NCBI GenBank assembly: GCA_017448975.1
Contig: JAFSKN010000014.1
Location: 1-40,134, forward strand
From: Clostridia bacterium
GTDB lineage: Bacteria > Bacillota > Clostridia > Christensenellales > Aristaeellaceae
DNA length: 40,134 nt
Direction: 5' to 3'
A program made the translations under genes and the position numbers. The notes below the pieces were generated by a model. It saw nothing but the letters and a program-made list of their open reading frames with translations, was not told the DNA's origin and ran no database searches. This document shows, in pieces, positions 6,971-15,651 of this stretch. How positions within the stretch are numbered: the first letter of the stretch is position 1; the number at the start of each line of letters is the position of its first letter.

Positions 6971-8730
6971 CCCAGGAAAAAAAGAAAAAGGACAGCATTT
7001 TGAACCTGCTGAAATACGCGGGAAAATACAAATGGCCCCTGATTTTCTGCCCCATGGTGATGATCGGGGAGGTAGCCATGGAAACCTACATCCCCAAGCT
7101 GATCCAGCGGCTGATCGACGAAGCCATCCCCAACAGCGCCCAGAGCGGGGAAATGTCCCAGGTGCTGATCTGCGGGGGCCTGATGATCGCCATGGCGCTG
7201 ATTTCCATGGGCTTCGGCATGGCGGGCAGCTACTTGGGCGCGAAAGGCGGCATGGGCTTTGGCCGCAACCTGCGCCAGGCGCTGTTTGAAAAGATCCAGC
7301 GGTTTTCCTTCAAGAATATCGATAAGTTTTCCACCGCGTCCCTGGTCACCCGCATCACCACCGACGTGAACCAGACCCAGAACACCCTGATCATGCTGGT
7401 GCGGATGGCGTTCCGTTCGCCCATCATGTTCCTCATGTCCCTGTTCTACGCCTGGCAGATGAACCCTTCCCTGACCTCCATCCTGTTTGTCGCCGTGCCC
7501 CTGCTGGCCCTGGGCATCGTGATCATCATGCGCAGCGCCTTCCCCCGGTTCCAGATCATGATGAAAAAGTATGACATCCTGAACCGGGAAGTGCAGGAAA
7601 ACCTGATCGCCATTCGCGTGGTGAAGGCCTTCGTGCGCTCGGCGTTTGAAAAGAAAAAGTTCGGCGACGCCGCCGACGAAGTGACCAACGCCCAGCGGTC
7701 CGCCGAAAAGGTGGTGCTGTGGAACGGCCCCCTGATGCAGATTTTGATGTACGGCTGCATCGTGAGCGTGCTGTGGTTCGGCGGCCAGCAGATCATCCGG
7801 GGCGAAATGGGCGTGGGCGCGCTGCTCACCTTCATCACCTATATCACCCAGATTTTGATGGCCCTGATGATGCTCTCCTTCCTGTTCGTGGGCATCGTGC
7901 TCAGCCGCGCTTCCATTTCCCGTATCTTAGAAGTGCTCAATGAAGAACCCGACATCGCCAACCCCGAAAGCGCCGCGACCCACGTGAAGGACGGCGAAAT
8001 CGAATTTGACCACGTGGGCTTCTCCTACGCGGGGGACAAGGATAACCTGGTGCTCCAGGACATCAACCTCCACATCAAAGCCGGGGAAACCATCGGCCTC
8101 ATCGGCGCCACCGGTTCGGCCAAGACCAGCCTGGTGTCCCTGATCCCGCGCCTGTACGACGTGACCACAGGCACCCTCAAGGTGGGCGGACGGGACGTAA
8201 GGGAATACGACATCCACGCCCTGCGCGATCAGGTGGCTATGGTGCTGCAAAAGAACGTGCTGTTCTCCGGCTCCATCAAGGAAAACCTGCGCTGGGGCGA
8301 TGAAAACGCCACTGACGAGGAAATCACGGCGGCCTGCCAGGCCGCGGCGGCGGACGAGTTCGTGCGCTCCTTCCCCGGCGGATATGAAACCGATTTGGGC
8401 CAGGGCGGCGTGAACGTGTCCGGCGGCCAGAAGCAGCGCCTGTGCATCGCCCGGGCCCTGCTGAAAAAGCCCAGGATCATGATTTTGGACGACGCCACCA
8501 GCGCCGTGGACACCGCCACCGATTCCCGCATCCGGGAAGCCCTGCGCTCCCAGATGCCGGACACCACCAAGATCATCATCGCCCAGCGCATCACTTCCGT
8601 GATGGACGCGGACCGGGTGGTGGTGCTGGACAACGGCAAGATCGCCGACGTGGGCACCCACGACGAACTGATGGCCCGCTGCGACATTTATCGGGACGTG
8701 TACCTGTCCCAGCAGAAGGGGGTGGCTTAA
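6967..8730 (+). CDS. ABC exporter subunit with degenerate nucleotide-binding site
   Basis: 587 aa half-transporter: six-helix type-I exporter domain (about 20-320) followed by an ATPase domain. Walker A GATGSAKTS begins near residue 380, signature VSGGQ near 484, and Walker B ILDDATSAVD has Asp at about 509 where the catalytic Glu should be; the switch His is Gln (IIAQRIT, about 540). These are the marks of the degenerate subunit of heterodimeric exporters such as TM287/288, BmrCD or LmrCD. The Ala in place of the last Gly of Walker A is a further oddity. TTG start with AGGAGGGAG upstream, 4-nt overlap with marR, one base before the partner gene. Likely exports drugs or lipophilic compounds. 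Confidence 0.93.
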   Translation: MTQEKKKKDSILNLLKYAGKYKWPLIFCPMVMIGEVAMETYIPKLIQRLIDEAIPNSAQSGEMSQVLICGGLMIAMALISMGFGMAGSYLGAKGGMGFGRNLRQALFEKIQRFSFKNIDKFSTASLVTRITTDVNQTQNTLIMLVRMAFRSPIMFLMSLFYAWQMNPSLTSILFVAVPLLALGIVIIMRSAFPRFQIMMKKYDILNREVQENLIAIRVVKAFVRSAFEKKKFGDAADEVTNAQRSAEKVVLWNGPLMQILMYGCIVSVLWFGGQQIIRGEMGVGALLTFITYITQILMALMMLSFLFVGIVLSRASISRILEVLNEEPDIANPESAATHVKDGEIEFDHVGFSYAGDKDNLVLQDINLHIKAGETIGLIGATGSAKTSLVSLIPRLYDVTTGTLKVGGRDVREYDIHALRDQVAMVLQKNVLFSGSIKENLRWGDENATDEEITAACQAAAADEFVRSFPGGYETDLGQGGVNVSGGQKQRLCIARALLKKPRIMILDDATSAVDTATDSRIREALRSQMPDTTKIIIAQRITSVMDADRVVVLDNGKIADVGTHDELMARCDIYRDVYLSQQKGVA

Positions 8731-8731
8731 G

Positions 8732-10621
8732 ATGCCTCCACATGGACCTATGCGCGCGCCCGCGAAACCCAAGAACGCCAAAGGCACCTTCCGGCGGCTG
8801 GTTTCTTACTTGGCGCCTCATAAGGGCAAGCTGCTGCTGGTAGCGGGCTGCATCCTCATCAGCACCGCCGCCAGCGCCACCGGCACGTACCTGCTCAAGG
8901 ACGTGGTGAACAGCTACATTTCTCCCCTCATCGGTCAGGCCGCGCCGGATCTGACGCCTTTCGCCAATTTCCTGATCCTGATGATGGGCATGTACCTGGC
9001 CGGGGCCGTTTCCACCCTGGTTTACAACCGCCTGATGATGCTGGTGTCCACCGGCACCCTGAACCGCATGCGCAAGGATATGTTCCTGCACATGGAGGAC
9101 CTGCCCATCCGTTACTTCGACCAGCGCACCCACGGCGAAATCATGAGCCGCTACACCAACGACACCGACACCATGCGCGAGTTTTTGAGCCAGAGCTTCC
9201 CCCAGGCGGTGTCCTCCTTCTGCTCGGTGCTGTTCTCCTTCTGCTATATGGTCAGCCTGAACATCTGGCTCACCCTGCTGGTGATCGTGCTCATGCCGGT
9301 GATTTTCAGCATCACCAAGGTGGTGGGCAAAAAATCCGGCGCCAACTTCGTGGCCCAGCAGAAAGCCGTGGGCGAGCTGAACGGCTTTGTGGAAGAAACC
9401 ATCGAAGGCCAGCGGGTGGTGCAGGTGTTCTGCCACGAGCAGAAATCCATTGCCGCCTTTGAGCAGAAGAACGAAAACGTTCGGGTGGCCGGTACCCGCG
9501 CCAACATCTTCGCCAGCATTTTAGGCCCCATCATGAACAACCTGGGCCACGTCAACTACGTGATCATCGCCCTGGTAGGCGCGATCATGATCATCAACGG
9601 CTACACAAATACCGGCGTGCTCATTTCCTTCCTCACCTTCACCCGGCAGTTCAGCATGCCCATTTCCAATCTGGCCCAGCAGATGAATGTGATCATGATG
9701 GCCCTGGCCGGCGCGGAGCGCATCTTTGAGCTGCTGGACGAACCCGTGGAAGCGGACGGCGGCTACGTGACCCTGGTGCGCGCCAAGAAGGACGAGCAGG
9801 GCAACATCGTGGAGTGCAAGGAGCGCACCGGCATGTGGGCCTGGAAGCATCCCCACAAGGCCGACGGCACCGTGACCTACACCGAATGGAAGGGCGACGT
9901 AGTGTTTGAGGACGTGACATTCGGTTACGTGCCCGAAAAGATCGTGCTGCACAATATTTCCCTGTACGCCCGGCCCGGCGAGAAGATCGCCTTCGTAGGC
10001 TCCACCGGCGCGGGCAAAACCACCATTACCAACCTGATCAACCGCTTCTACGACATTCAGGGCGGCAAAATCCGATACGACGGCATCAACATCGAAAAGA
10101 TCAAGAAGGACGATCTGCGCCGCTCCCTTGGCATGGTGCTCCAGGACACCCATTTGTTCACCGGCACCGTGAAGGAAAATATCCGCTACGGCCGCCTGGA
10201 CGCTACCGACGAGGACATCGTGAAGGCCGCCAAGATCGCCAACGCCGATTTCTTCATCAGCCACTTGCCCAACGGCTACGATACCATGCTCACCGGCGAC
10301 GGGGCCAACCTTTCCCAGGGCCAGCGCCAGCTGCTGGCTATCGCCCGGGCCGCCGTGGCCGACCCGCCCGTGCTGATCCTCGACGAAGCCACCTCCTCCA
10401 TCGATACCCGCACCGAAGCCCTCATCGAAAAGGGCATGGACGAATTGATGAAGGGCCGCACCGTGTTCGTCATCGCCCACCGCCTGAGCACCGTCCGCAA
10501 TTCCCAGGCCATCATGGTGCTGGAAAACGGCGTGATCATCGAGCGCGGCAACCACGAACAGCTCCTGGCCCAGAAGGGCAAGTACTATCAGCTCTATACC
10601 GGCATGTTCGAGCTGTCGTAA
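8732..10621 (+). CDS. ABC exporter subunit with catalytic site
   Basis: 629 aa partner of the preceding half-transporter. Transmembrane domain about 25-330, ATPase with GSTGAGKTT (from about 423), LSQGQ, LILDEATSSID and VIAHRLSTV, all canonical, so this subunit supplies the intact catalytic Glu and His. Between the two domains is an extra segment of about 50 residues (EADGGYVTLVRAKKDEQGN to EWKGDVVFEDV) not found in homodimeric exporters but known in one subunit of several Firmicute heterodimers. Start one base after the previous stop; the ribosome site is inside that gene (AGAAGGGGG). Substrate cannot be assigned; MarR control suggests a toxic compound. Confidence 0.93.
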   Translation: MPPHGPMRAPAKPKNAKGTFRRLVSYLAPHKGKLLLVAGCILISTAASATGTYLLKDVVNSYISPLIGQAAPDLTPFANFLILMMGMYLAGAVSTLVYNRLMMLVSTGTLNRMRKDMFLHMEDLPIRYFDQRTHGEIMSRYTNDTDTMREFLSQSFPQAVSSFCSVLFSFCYMVSLNIWLTLLVIVLMPVIFSITKVVGKKSGANFVAQQKAVGELNGFVEETIEGQRVVQVFCHEQKSIAAFEQKNENVRVAGTRANIFASILGPIMNNLGHVNYVIIALVGAIMIINGYTNTGVLISFLTFTRQFSMPISNLAQQMNVIMMALAGAERIFELLDEPVEADGGYVTLVRAKKDEQGNIVECKERTGMWAWKHPHKADGTVTYTEWKGDVVFEDVTFGYVPEKIVLHNISLYARPGEKIAFVGSTGAGKTTITNLINRFYDIQGGKIRYDGINIEKIKKDDLRRSLGMVLQDTHLFTGTVKENIRYGRLDATDEDIVKAAKIANADFFISHLPNGYDTMLTGDGANLSQGQRQLLAIARAAVADPPVLILDEATSSIDTRTEALIEKGMDELMKGRTVFVIAHRLSTVRNSQAIMVLENGVIIERGNHEQLLAQKGKYYQLYTGMFELS

Positions 10622-10641
10622 GCAAAGATACGAGGCAGGGA

Positions 10642-10662
10642 CCAGGGAGGCCACCTCCCTGG
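10642..10662. repeat. Solo copy of terminal hairpin of the mosaic repeat
   Basis: CCAGGGAGG-cca-CCTCCCTGG followed by TGTGCCCC, the same layout as the terminal hairpin of the large repeats (143-163, 13674-13694, 30029-30049) but without their body. Lies just after the exporter operon. Confidence 0.55.
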
Positions 10663-10688
10663 TGTGCCCCATGAAGCAATCAAAATCG

Positions 10689-10717
10689 CGCCGAAGACTG
10701 AATTACAGCCTTCGGCG
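10689..10717. terminator. Probable bidirectional terminator
   Basis: CGCCGAAG/CTTCGGCG arms, 13-nt loop, followed by AATTTTAT on the plus strand and GATTTTGATT on the minus strand. It separates the exporter operon from the small minus-strand ORF. Confidence 0.65.
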
Positions 10718-10721
10718 AATT

Positions 10722-10877
10722 TTATGGGGAAAAATACTGCTTTTCACGCTGAACGCCGCCCTCCTCCATGGGCGGCTCGGCATCCGGGTCGAAGGGAAGA
10801 TCTCCCGCCGGATCCCGGCGATGGCGCAGCAGATCGGTCAGGCTGCGGGTGCCGCGGGCGGTTTCCTTGTTTTCCAT
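10722..10877 (-). CDS. Small hypothetical protein, 51 aa
   Basis: Minus-strand ORF of 51 codons beginning at 10877 with GGAGG nine bases upstream and ending just before the terminator hairpin. The product starts MENKETARGTRSLTDLLRH and has an acidic proline-rich tail (DPDAEPPMEEGG). No family recognised. Support for a real gene: ribosome site, convergent terminator, divergent neighbour, and filling an otherwise empty gap. It could be chance in GC-rich DNA. Confidence 0.5.
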   Translation of the reverse strand: MENKETARGTRSLTDLLRHRRDPAGDLPFDPDAEPPMEEGGVQREKQYFSP

Positions 10878-10970
10878 GGTTTTCCTGCCTCCGTTTTTTG
10901 TTTCTCGGGCATATTTTGCGGGAAAGGCGGCCAGTTTATACCATAGAAACCAAGCGAGGAGGAGAAGAAC

Positions 10971-11450
10971 ATGCGCAAGGCAATGACGGTGATTTTATGG
11001 CTGGGGCTGATGGTGTGCGCGGTCATGCTGATTTCGCTGTCCGGGCAGAAATACGCCCTGCGGCGGGAAGTGGAAAGCGAAACGCGGAAAAAACAGGTGC
11101 TCCAGAACCTGTACGATCAGTTGAAGGAAGAATGGACAGAAAAGGAAACCGCCCTCACCCAGGAGAAAGACGCCCTGCTGCGGGAAACCAAGACCCTGAC
11201 CTTGGAGCGGGACGCCCTGACGCAGGCGCTGAAAGCCGCCCAGGAGGAAACCCAGGCCCAGCGTCAAACGGCGGATTGGCTGACGGCGGAAAGGGAAACG
11301 GCTTCCGACAGGCTGTCCGAGGTGCTGACCATGCTGCTCACCCCCGTATCGGACTCCTTCGCCGCCAACGCGGAAACGGAGGAAGAAACGCCCACCCCGG
11401 CGCTGCCGCTGCCGGGGTGGAGCGTGAAATCCGTACCCTTAATGAAGTAA
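10971..11450 (+). CDS. Hypothetical membrane-anchored coiled-coil protein
   Basis: 159 aa. One transmembrane helix at about residues 5-24 (TVILWLGLMVCAVMLISL) followed by a long heptad-like coiled coil of about 90 residues rich in E, K, Q and L, then a Pro/Thr tail (ETEEETPTPALPLPG). Resembles cell-division or envelope scaffold proteins in layout only; no family assigned. Strong GAGGAGGAG ribosome site. Single gene ended by a clear terminator. Confidence 0.75.
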   Translation: MRKAMTVILWLGLMVCAVMLISLSGQKYALRREVESETRKKQVLQNLYDQLKEEWTEKETALTQEKDALLRETKTLTLERDALTQALKAAQEETQAQRQTADWLTAERETASDRLSEVLTMLLTPVSDSFAANAETEEETPTPALPLPGWSVKSVPLMK

Positions 11451-11457
11451 TCCGCAG

Positions 11458-11487
11458 AACGCCGCCCCTGTCAGGCTGGGCGGCGTT
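11458..11487 (+). terminator. Intrinsic terminator
   Basis: AACGCCGCCC/GGGCGGCGTT arms with 10-nt loop, then TTATTTTC. Ends the coiled-coil gene. The next about 200 nt (11500-11695) are AT-rich and hold nothing I can name. Confidence 0.8.
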
Positions 11488-11694
11488 TATTTTCAAGCCC
11501 TTTTCAGTCCATCATATTGCTTTATGATTATTCATATTTTATCATGAATATAATCTGTTTTGACGAAAACATGACACAATTTTGCCATATTCCTTCTGTA
11601 CCATAAAATTCCAGAGGAGCAAGCGGCGCGTGTGGCTTTGGCTGCCCCCTCGGCTAAAGCGCGTCTGCCCACTGATTTTTATTTCGCTCCCCTG

Positions 11695-11733
11695 AAAAAA
11701 GCCCGCTGCATCCCCTCGCAGCGGGTGATTTTT
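11695..11733 (-). terminator. Terminator of prfA operon
   Basis: CCCGCTGC/GCAGCGGG stem at 11702-11725 with an A-run at 11695-11700 that becomes a T-run on the minus strand; the plus side also carries T7, so it may work both ways. Confidence 0.8.
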
Positions 11734-12798
11734 TTACGGGTTCAGGTTTTTCAGCTTTTCGGTCTGTTCCTGGAGCGTCAGCGCGTCGATGATTTCGTTC
11801 AGATCGCCGTCCAGCACAGCGTCGATTTTATACAGCGTCAGGTTGACCCGGTGATCGGTGACCCGGCCCTGGGGGAAATTGTAGGTGCGGATGCGTTCGT
11901 TGCGCTCGCCGCTGCCCACCTGGGCCCGGCGGTTCTGGGCGTAGGCCGCGTCCTTTTCGGCGCGGTACAGGTCATACAGGCGCGATTTCAGCACCTTCAT
12001 GGCCTTTTCTTTATTCTTTAACTGGCTCTTTTCGTCCTGGCAGGTGACCACCAGGCCGGAGGGCATGTGGGTGATGCGCACGGCGGAATCGGTGCGGTTG
12101 ATGTACTGGCCCCCGTGGCCGGAAGCGCGGTAGGTGTCGATGCGGATATCTTCCTGTTTGATTTCCACTTCCACGTCTTCGGCCTCGGGCAGCACGGCCA
12201 CGGTGGCGGTGGAGGTGTGGATGCGGCCTCCCGCCTCGGTGACGGGCACCCGCTGGATGCGGTGCACGCCGGATTCGTACTTCATGCGGGAAAATGCCCC
12301 CGCGCCGTTCAGGGTGAACACCGCCTCCTTCACGCCGCCCAGCTCCGTATCGGAAATATCCACCGCCTCGAACTGAAAGCCCGCCCGTTCGGCGTACCGC
12401 TGGTACATGCGCAGCAGCAGGGCGGCGAACAGGGCCGCTTCCTCTCCGCCCGCGCCGGGACGGATCTCCATCACCACGCTGCGGTCGTCGTTGGGGTCGT
12501 GGGGGATCAGGAACAGGCGCAGCTTTTGCCGCTCCTGCTCTTCCCTTGGCAGTAATTCCTTTAATTCTTCCTCCGCCATGTCCCCCATATCCGGGTCCGT
12601 GCGCATTTCCTTGGCCTGCTCGATTTCGGAAAGCAGCTGCCGGTACTGCCGCCAGGCGTTCACGGCGGGCTCCAACTGGGCCATTTCCTTTAACATGCCC
12701 TGCCACTTGGGCACGTCGGCGATGATTTCCGGCTGGGCCGTGGCCACCGTCAATTCCTCCAAACGGCCCTCCATGGCTTCAAACTGGGCTTCCATCAT
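11734..12798 (-). CDS. prfA: Peptide chain release factor 1
   Basis: 354 aa. Class I release factor reading UAA/UAG. GGQ at residues 229-231 (ASGHGGQYINRTDSAVRITH), the peptidyl-tRNA hydrolysis motif, and the codon-reading tripeptide PVT at 185-187 in RVPVTEAGGRIHTS, which marks RF1 rather than RF2 (SPF). The GGQ context reads GHGGQYIN instead of the usual GAGGQHVN, a mild divergence. Its start overlaps the prmC stop (ATGA), so the two are translationally coupled, and PrmC methylates the Gln of this GGQ. Confidence 0.96.
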   Translation of the reverse strand: MMEAQFEAMEGRLEELTVATAQPEIIADVPKWQGMLKEMAQLEPAVNAWRQYRQLLSEIEQAKEMRTDPDMGDMAEEELKELLPREEQERQKLRLFLIPHDPNDDRSVVMEIRPGAGGEEAALFAALLLRMYQRYAERAGFQFEAVDISDTELGGVKEAVFTLNGAGAFSRMKYESGVHRIQRVPVTEAGGRIHTSTATVAVLPEAEDVEVEIKQEDIRIDTYRASGHGGQYINRTDSAVRITHMPSGLVVTCQDEKSQLKNKEKAMKVLKSRLYDLYRAEKDAAYAQNRRAQVGSGERNERIRTYNFPQGRVTDHRVNLTLYKIDAVLDGDLNEIIDALTLQEQTEKLKNLNP

Positions 12799-13634
12799 AA
12801 ACGCTTTTCCTCCTTGATTGCGGCGCTGACCACCCGGGGCAGGCCATTGAGGTCGTTCAAAACTTGAATATCGGTAAATTCTTCATATAATAGAGCTTTT
12901 ACCGCGTCCCCCTGCCCGTCCCCGATTTCAATGCACAGCCGCCCGCCCGGCAATAAATGGGCAGGCGCTTCCCGGGCAATGCGGCGGTAAAAGTCCAGCC
13001 CGTCATCCCCCGCGAACAGGGCCAGGGCCGGTTCCCGTTCCACCTCGGCCTGCAAACATCCCCGCAGGCCCTCCGGGATGTAGGGGGGATTGCTTACGAT
13101 CACATCAAATTTTTCTCCCGCCACGGGAGAAAACAAATCGCCTTGCATGAAACGAATATCGGCGTTCAACGCGGCGGCGTTTTCTTTCGCCAGGGAAAGG
13201 GCGGCTTCGCTGATGTCCGAAGCGACGACCTCCGCGCCGGGACACAGCTTTTTGATCGCCGCCGCCAGCGCCCCGGAGCCGGTGCATAAATCCAGCACCC
13301 GGCACCCGGGCCGGACATATTTCAGCGCTTCTTCGCACAGGGCTTCCGTGTCGTTCCGGGGGATCAGGGCGCGGCTGTCCGTTTTCATGCTGAACCCCAT
13401 AAAGCTTTGAGTGCCCAAGATGTATTGCAGGGGTTCCCGCGCTTCCCGCCGGGCCAGCAGCGCTTCAAAGGCCGCTGCTTCCGCTTCGGTCAGCTCCCGG
13501 CGCTTGTCCAGCAGCATTTCCAGCCGGGATACCCCCAAAACCTCCGAAAACAGCCATTCCGCGTCCAGCCGAGGGTCGGGGACTTCCTTCAATCGCTGTT
13601 CAGCCGCTTTTAGTGCTTCCAGTACAGTGGTCAT
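12795..13634 (-). CDS. prmC: Release factor glutamine methyltransferase
   Basis: 279 aa SAM-dependent enzyme that N5-methylates the GGQ glutamine of release factors. Seen: N-terminal helical domain, IPRNDTEAL, SAM-binding DLCTGSGALAAA near 115-126, and the catalytic NPPY at 182-185. Start chosen at 13634 after AAAGGAA; the open frame upstream runs into the repeat. Order prmC-prfA with 4-nt overlap is classic. Confidence 0.95.
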   Translation of the reverse strand: MTTVLEALKAAEQRLKEVPDPRLDAEWLFSEVLGVSRLEMLLDKRRELTEAEAAAFEALLARREAREPLQYILGTQSFMGFSMKTDSRALIPRNDTEALCEEALKYVRPGCRVLDLCTGSGALAAAIKKLCPGAEVVASDISEAALSLAKENAAALNADIRFMQGDLFSPVAGEKFDVIVSNPPYIPEGLRGCLQAEVEREPALALFAGDDGLDFYRRIAREAPAHLLPGGRLCIEIGDGQGDAVKALLYEEFTDIQVLNDLNGLPRVVSAAIKEEKRL

Positions 13635-13673
13635 GGCTGTTCCTTTCTTTGCGGGGCTTTGCCTCGCACCCCA

Positions 13674-13993
13674 CCAGGGGAATGATTCCCCTGGACCCCG
13701 CATCTGCGGAAGCTGCTTGATGTAGGAAAAAACAATTTTCCGCTGTTGCTTGAAACCATGTCCTTGTGCTTCTGGCCCGGCCGCCTTTGGCGGCCAACCC
13801 GGATGCTTCGCATCCGGAGAAAGCCTGGGAATAATCCCCAGGGGAAAGCGAGCTTTCCCCCTGGGATTTTCCCGGCTTTCTGGGGCCAGAAGCCCTCATA
13901 CTTTCGTAATCCCCAACGCAACAAGCGGAAGTTGTGTATTCTTCCCAACCAACTGACTTCGCTTAGTGGGGTCCAGGGACCGATGGTCCCTGG
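13674..13993 (+). repeat. Palindromic mosaic repeat, copy B
   Basis: Second copy, same orientation as copy A. Terminal hairpins CCAGGGGAAT/ATTCCCCTGG (13674-13694) and CCAGGGACC/GGTCCCTGG (13973-13993); core 13768-13893 bounded by GCTTCTGGCCC and GGGCCAGAAGC with GGCCGCC/GGCGGCC and CCGGATGC/GCATCCGG hairpins. Arm sequences differ from copies A and C but remain paired. It fills the prmC-DUF1385 gap, so it splits what is normally one cluster. Confidence 0.8.
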
Positions 13994-14051
13994 TTCAGGG
14001 GTTTAGGGGGACGAACCGCCGATGACCGCCTGTGGCGGGAATTTCATCGGC

Positions 14052-14109
14052 GGTGAGATCAGCCGAAACAAGCAATCTCCGAAGGAGTTGCGCAGATTGA
14101 GGCTGCGGA
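14052..14109 (-). repeat. Repeat module X, copy 2 (inverted)
   Basis: Reverse-orientation match to 12-71: GGTGAGATCA, GCCGAAA, then GCAATCTCC/GGAGTTGC and CAGATTGAGGCTGCGGA. Joined to copy B by a CCGCCGATGA / TCATCGGCGG palindrome (about 14017-14053). Confidence 0.6.
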
Positions 14110-14139
14110 TGGAAGAAGCCCCCTGTTTCGTTTTCCGCA

Positions 14140-14217
14140 GAAAATAAAATCGCCTTCTCTTTTCATAGCCTGAAAAGCGTCCGTGCGGGCGGTTTTCCGG
14201 TCACGCAAAGAGAAGGC
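14140..14217 (-). terminator. Terminator of DUF1385 gene
   Basis: 11-bp arms GCCTTCTCTTT (14152-14162) and AAAGAGAAGGC (14207-14217) with a long loop, followed on the minus strand by GATTTTATTTT. Confidence 0.65.
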
Positions 14218-14226
14218 GCAAAATTG

Positions 14227-15258
14227 CTACGCCTGGGTGGGGTGCAGGATCACCCAGCCCTCGGGGGTGGTTTCGCCCTCGGGCAGGCCATGCAGGGCGG
14301 CGTTCATGGAGGCGATGGCCACCTCGCACTGTTCGTCGCTGGGCTGGCGGGTGGTGAGGCGCTGCATTTGCAGGCCGGGCCAGCGCAGGGCGCGGGTGAG
14401 GGGCGTTTCGGCGTGGGCCAGGGCTTTCAGGGCCTCGTAGCTGATGCCCGCCACGCAGGGCAGCAGGATGACGCGGCTCAAGACCCGCAGGAAGTAATTG
14501 GCGCCCAGGTCAAAGCCGGTCAATTGCAGCACCAGCACGTCGATGACGGAATAGAAGAGAATCGAGAGGATGAACGTGAGCAGCAGGAAGCTGGTGCCGC
14601 ACCGGGGGTGCAGGGTGGTGAACTGCTGGGCGTTCCTGGGGGTCAGGGGCAGGTCGTGCTCGTGGCAGTACACGGTTTTGTGCTCCGAGCCGTGGTACTG
14701 GAAGGTCTTGCGCATATCGGGGATGCGGCCCACCAGACCGATATAGGTGATCAAAAGCACGGTGCGGATGAGGCCGCTGACCAGGTTTTTGAGCAGCAGC
14801 GTGCCGCCGGAGGCGTTCTGCGGGAACAGCATGATGACTGTGTTGGGCAGCAGCACGAACAGGCCGATGCTCATGGCAAGGGCCAGCACCACGGCCACGG
14901 CCATGACCACCTTGTCCACGTTCTTGCCCAGTTTTTTGGCCAGCCATTTTTCAAACTTGCTGGGTTCCTCCTGGGCGTCCTCGCTGCCGGACATTTTCAT
15001 GCTGTCCTCCAGCACCTGCATGCCAAGCATCATCATCTGCACCATGTTCACCGAACCCCGAATGAAGGGCAGGCCCATCCAGGGATGCTTTTTTGAGGGA
15101 GCCTCGTAGGCTTCCCGCTTCACCACGATGTCGCCGTTAGGGCGGCGCACCGCCACGGCCACGGCGTCGGGAGCTTTCATCATCACGCCGTCCAGCACTG
15201 CCTGGCCGCCGATGTCTGCCCGGGGGCAGGAAGCGCCGGTTTCGTTCTTCTTCGCCAT
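14227..15258 (-). CDS. DUF1385 domain-containing membrane protein (YqhQ-like)
   Basis: 343 aa, with the family's hallmarks: IGGQAVLDGVMMKAPD at the N-terminus, several transmembrane segments in the middle and C-terminal half (KVVMAVAVVLALAMSIGLFVLL; TVLLITYIGLVGRIPD), and YHGSEHKTVYCHEHDLPLTPRNAQQFTTLHPRCGTSFL containing conserved His/Cys residues. Function unknown, though often described as a predicted metal-dependent membrane enzyme. Start at 15258 follows AAAGGA. Position between rpmE and prmC is the usual Clostridia order, supporting the assignment. Confidence 0.92.
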   Translation of the reverse strand: MAKKNETGASCPRADIGGQAVLDGVMMKAPDAVAVAVRRPNGDIVVKREAYEAPSKKHPWMGLPFIRGSVNMVQMMMLGMQVLEDSMKMSGSEDAQEEPSKFEKWLAKKLGKNVDKVVMAVAVVLALAMSIGLFVLLPNTVIMLFPQNASGGTLLLKNLVSGLIRTVLLITYIGLVGRIPDMRKTFQYHGSEHKTVYCHEHDLPLTPRNAQQFTTLHPRCGTSFLLLTFILSILFYSVIDVLVLQLTGFDLGANYFLRVLSRVILLPCVAGISYEALKALAHAETPLTRALRWPGLQMQRLTTRQPSDEQCEVAIASMNAALHGLPEGETTPEGWVILHPTQA

Positions 15259-15310
15259 AAAAAATCCTTTCAGAAATATGATATTTTGACACAATATCCC
15301 GAAAACGAGA

Positions 15311-15350
15311 AAAGCAGCACCATCCCGTGTGTACGGCGGTACTGCTTTTA
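15311..15350 (-). terminator. Terminator after rpmE
   Basis: AAAGCAGTACC/GGTGCTGCTTTT stem on the minus strand with T-rich flanks. Probably partial, keeping rpmE mRNA higher than the downstream genes. Confidence 0.6.
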
Positions 15351-15356
15351 TGGGGC

Positions 15357-15554
15357 TTAGATGCCGAAGCGCTTCTTGAAGCGATCCACGCGACCGCCGC
15401 TGTCCACCAGTTTCTGCTTGCCGGTGAAGAAGGGGTGGCACTTGGAGCAAATTTCAACCCTCAGTTCCTTCTTGGTGGAGCCGGTCTCAAAGGTTTCGCC
15501 GCACACGCAGCGCACGATGGCCTTTTCGTACTTGGGATGGATCTTTTCCTTCAT
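15357..15554 (-). CDS. rpmE: 50S ribosomal protein L31
   Basis: 65 aa, full length. Zinc-binding (C+) type: Cys at residues 16 and 18 (CVC) and 36 and 39 (CSKC). [22 protein letters not shown] is the conserved C-terminal part. GAGGTG ribosome site. Confidence 0.97.
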   Translation of the reverse strand: MKEKIHPKYEKAIVRCVCGETFETGSTKKELRVEICSKCHPFFTGKQKLVDSGGRVDRFKKRFGI

Positions 15555-15622
15555 TTCGATTTCACCTCTTTTGCCCGTACACTTCCGGATTCATGGGGGG
15601 CGTCCCATGAGCCGCGGAAAGT

Positions 15623-15651
15623 ATTATAGCATGGTTCGCGCGGGAATGCAA
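15623..15651 (-). promoter_or_regulatory. rpmE promoter
   Basis: On the minus strand TTGCAT (15651-15646), 17-nt spacer, TATAAT (15628-15623). Good match; about 65 nt of leader before rpmE. Confidence 0.7.

Noticed and set aside
11632-12555. Plus-strand frames opposite prfA
   Set aside because: Low-complexity shadows of a well-supported minus-strand gene, with no start signals.
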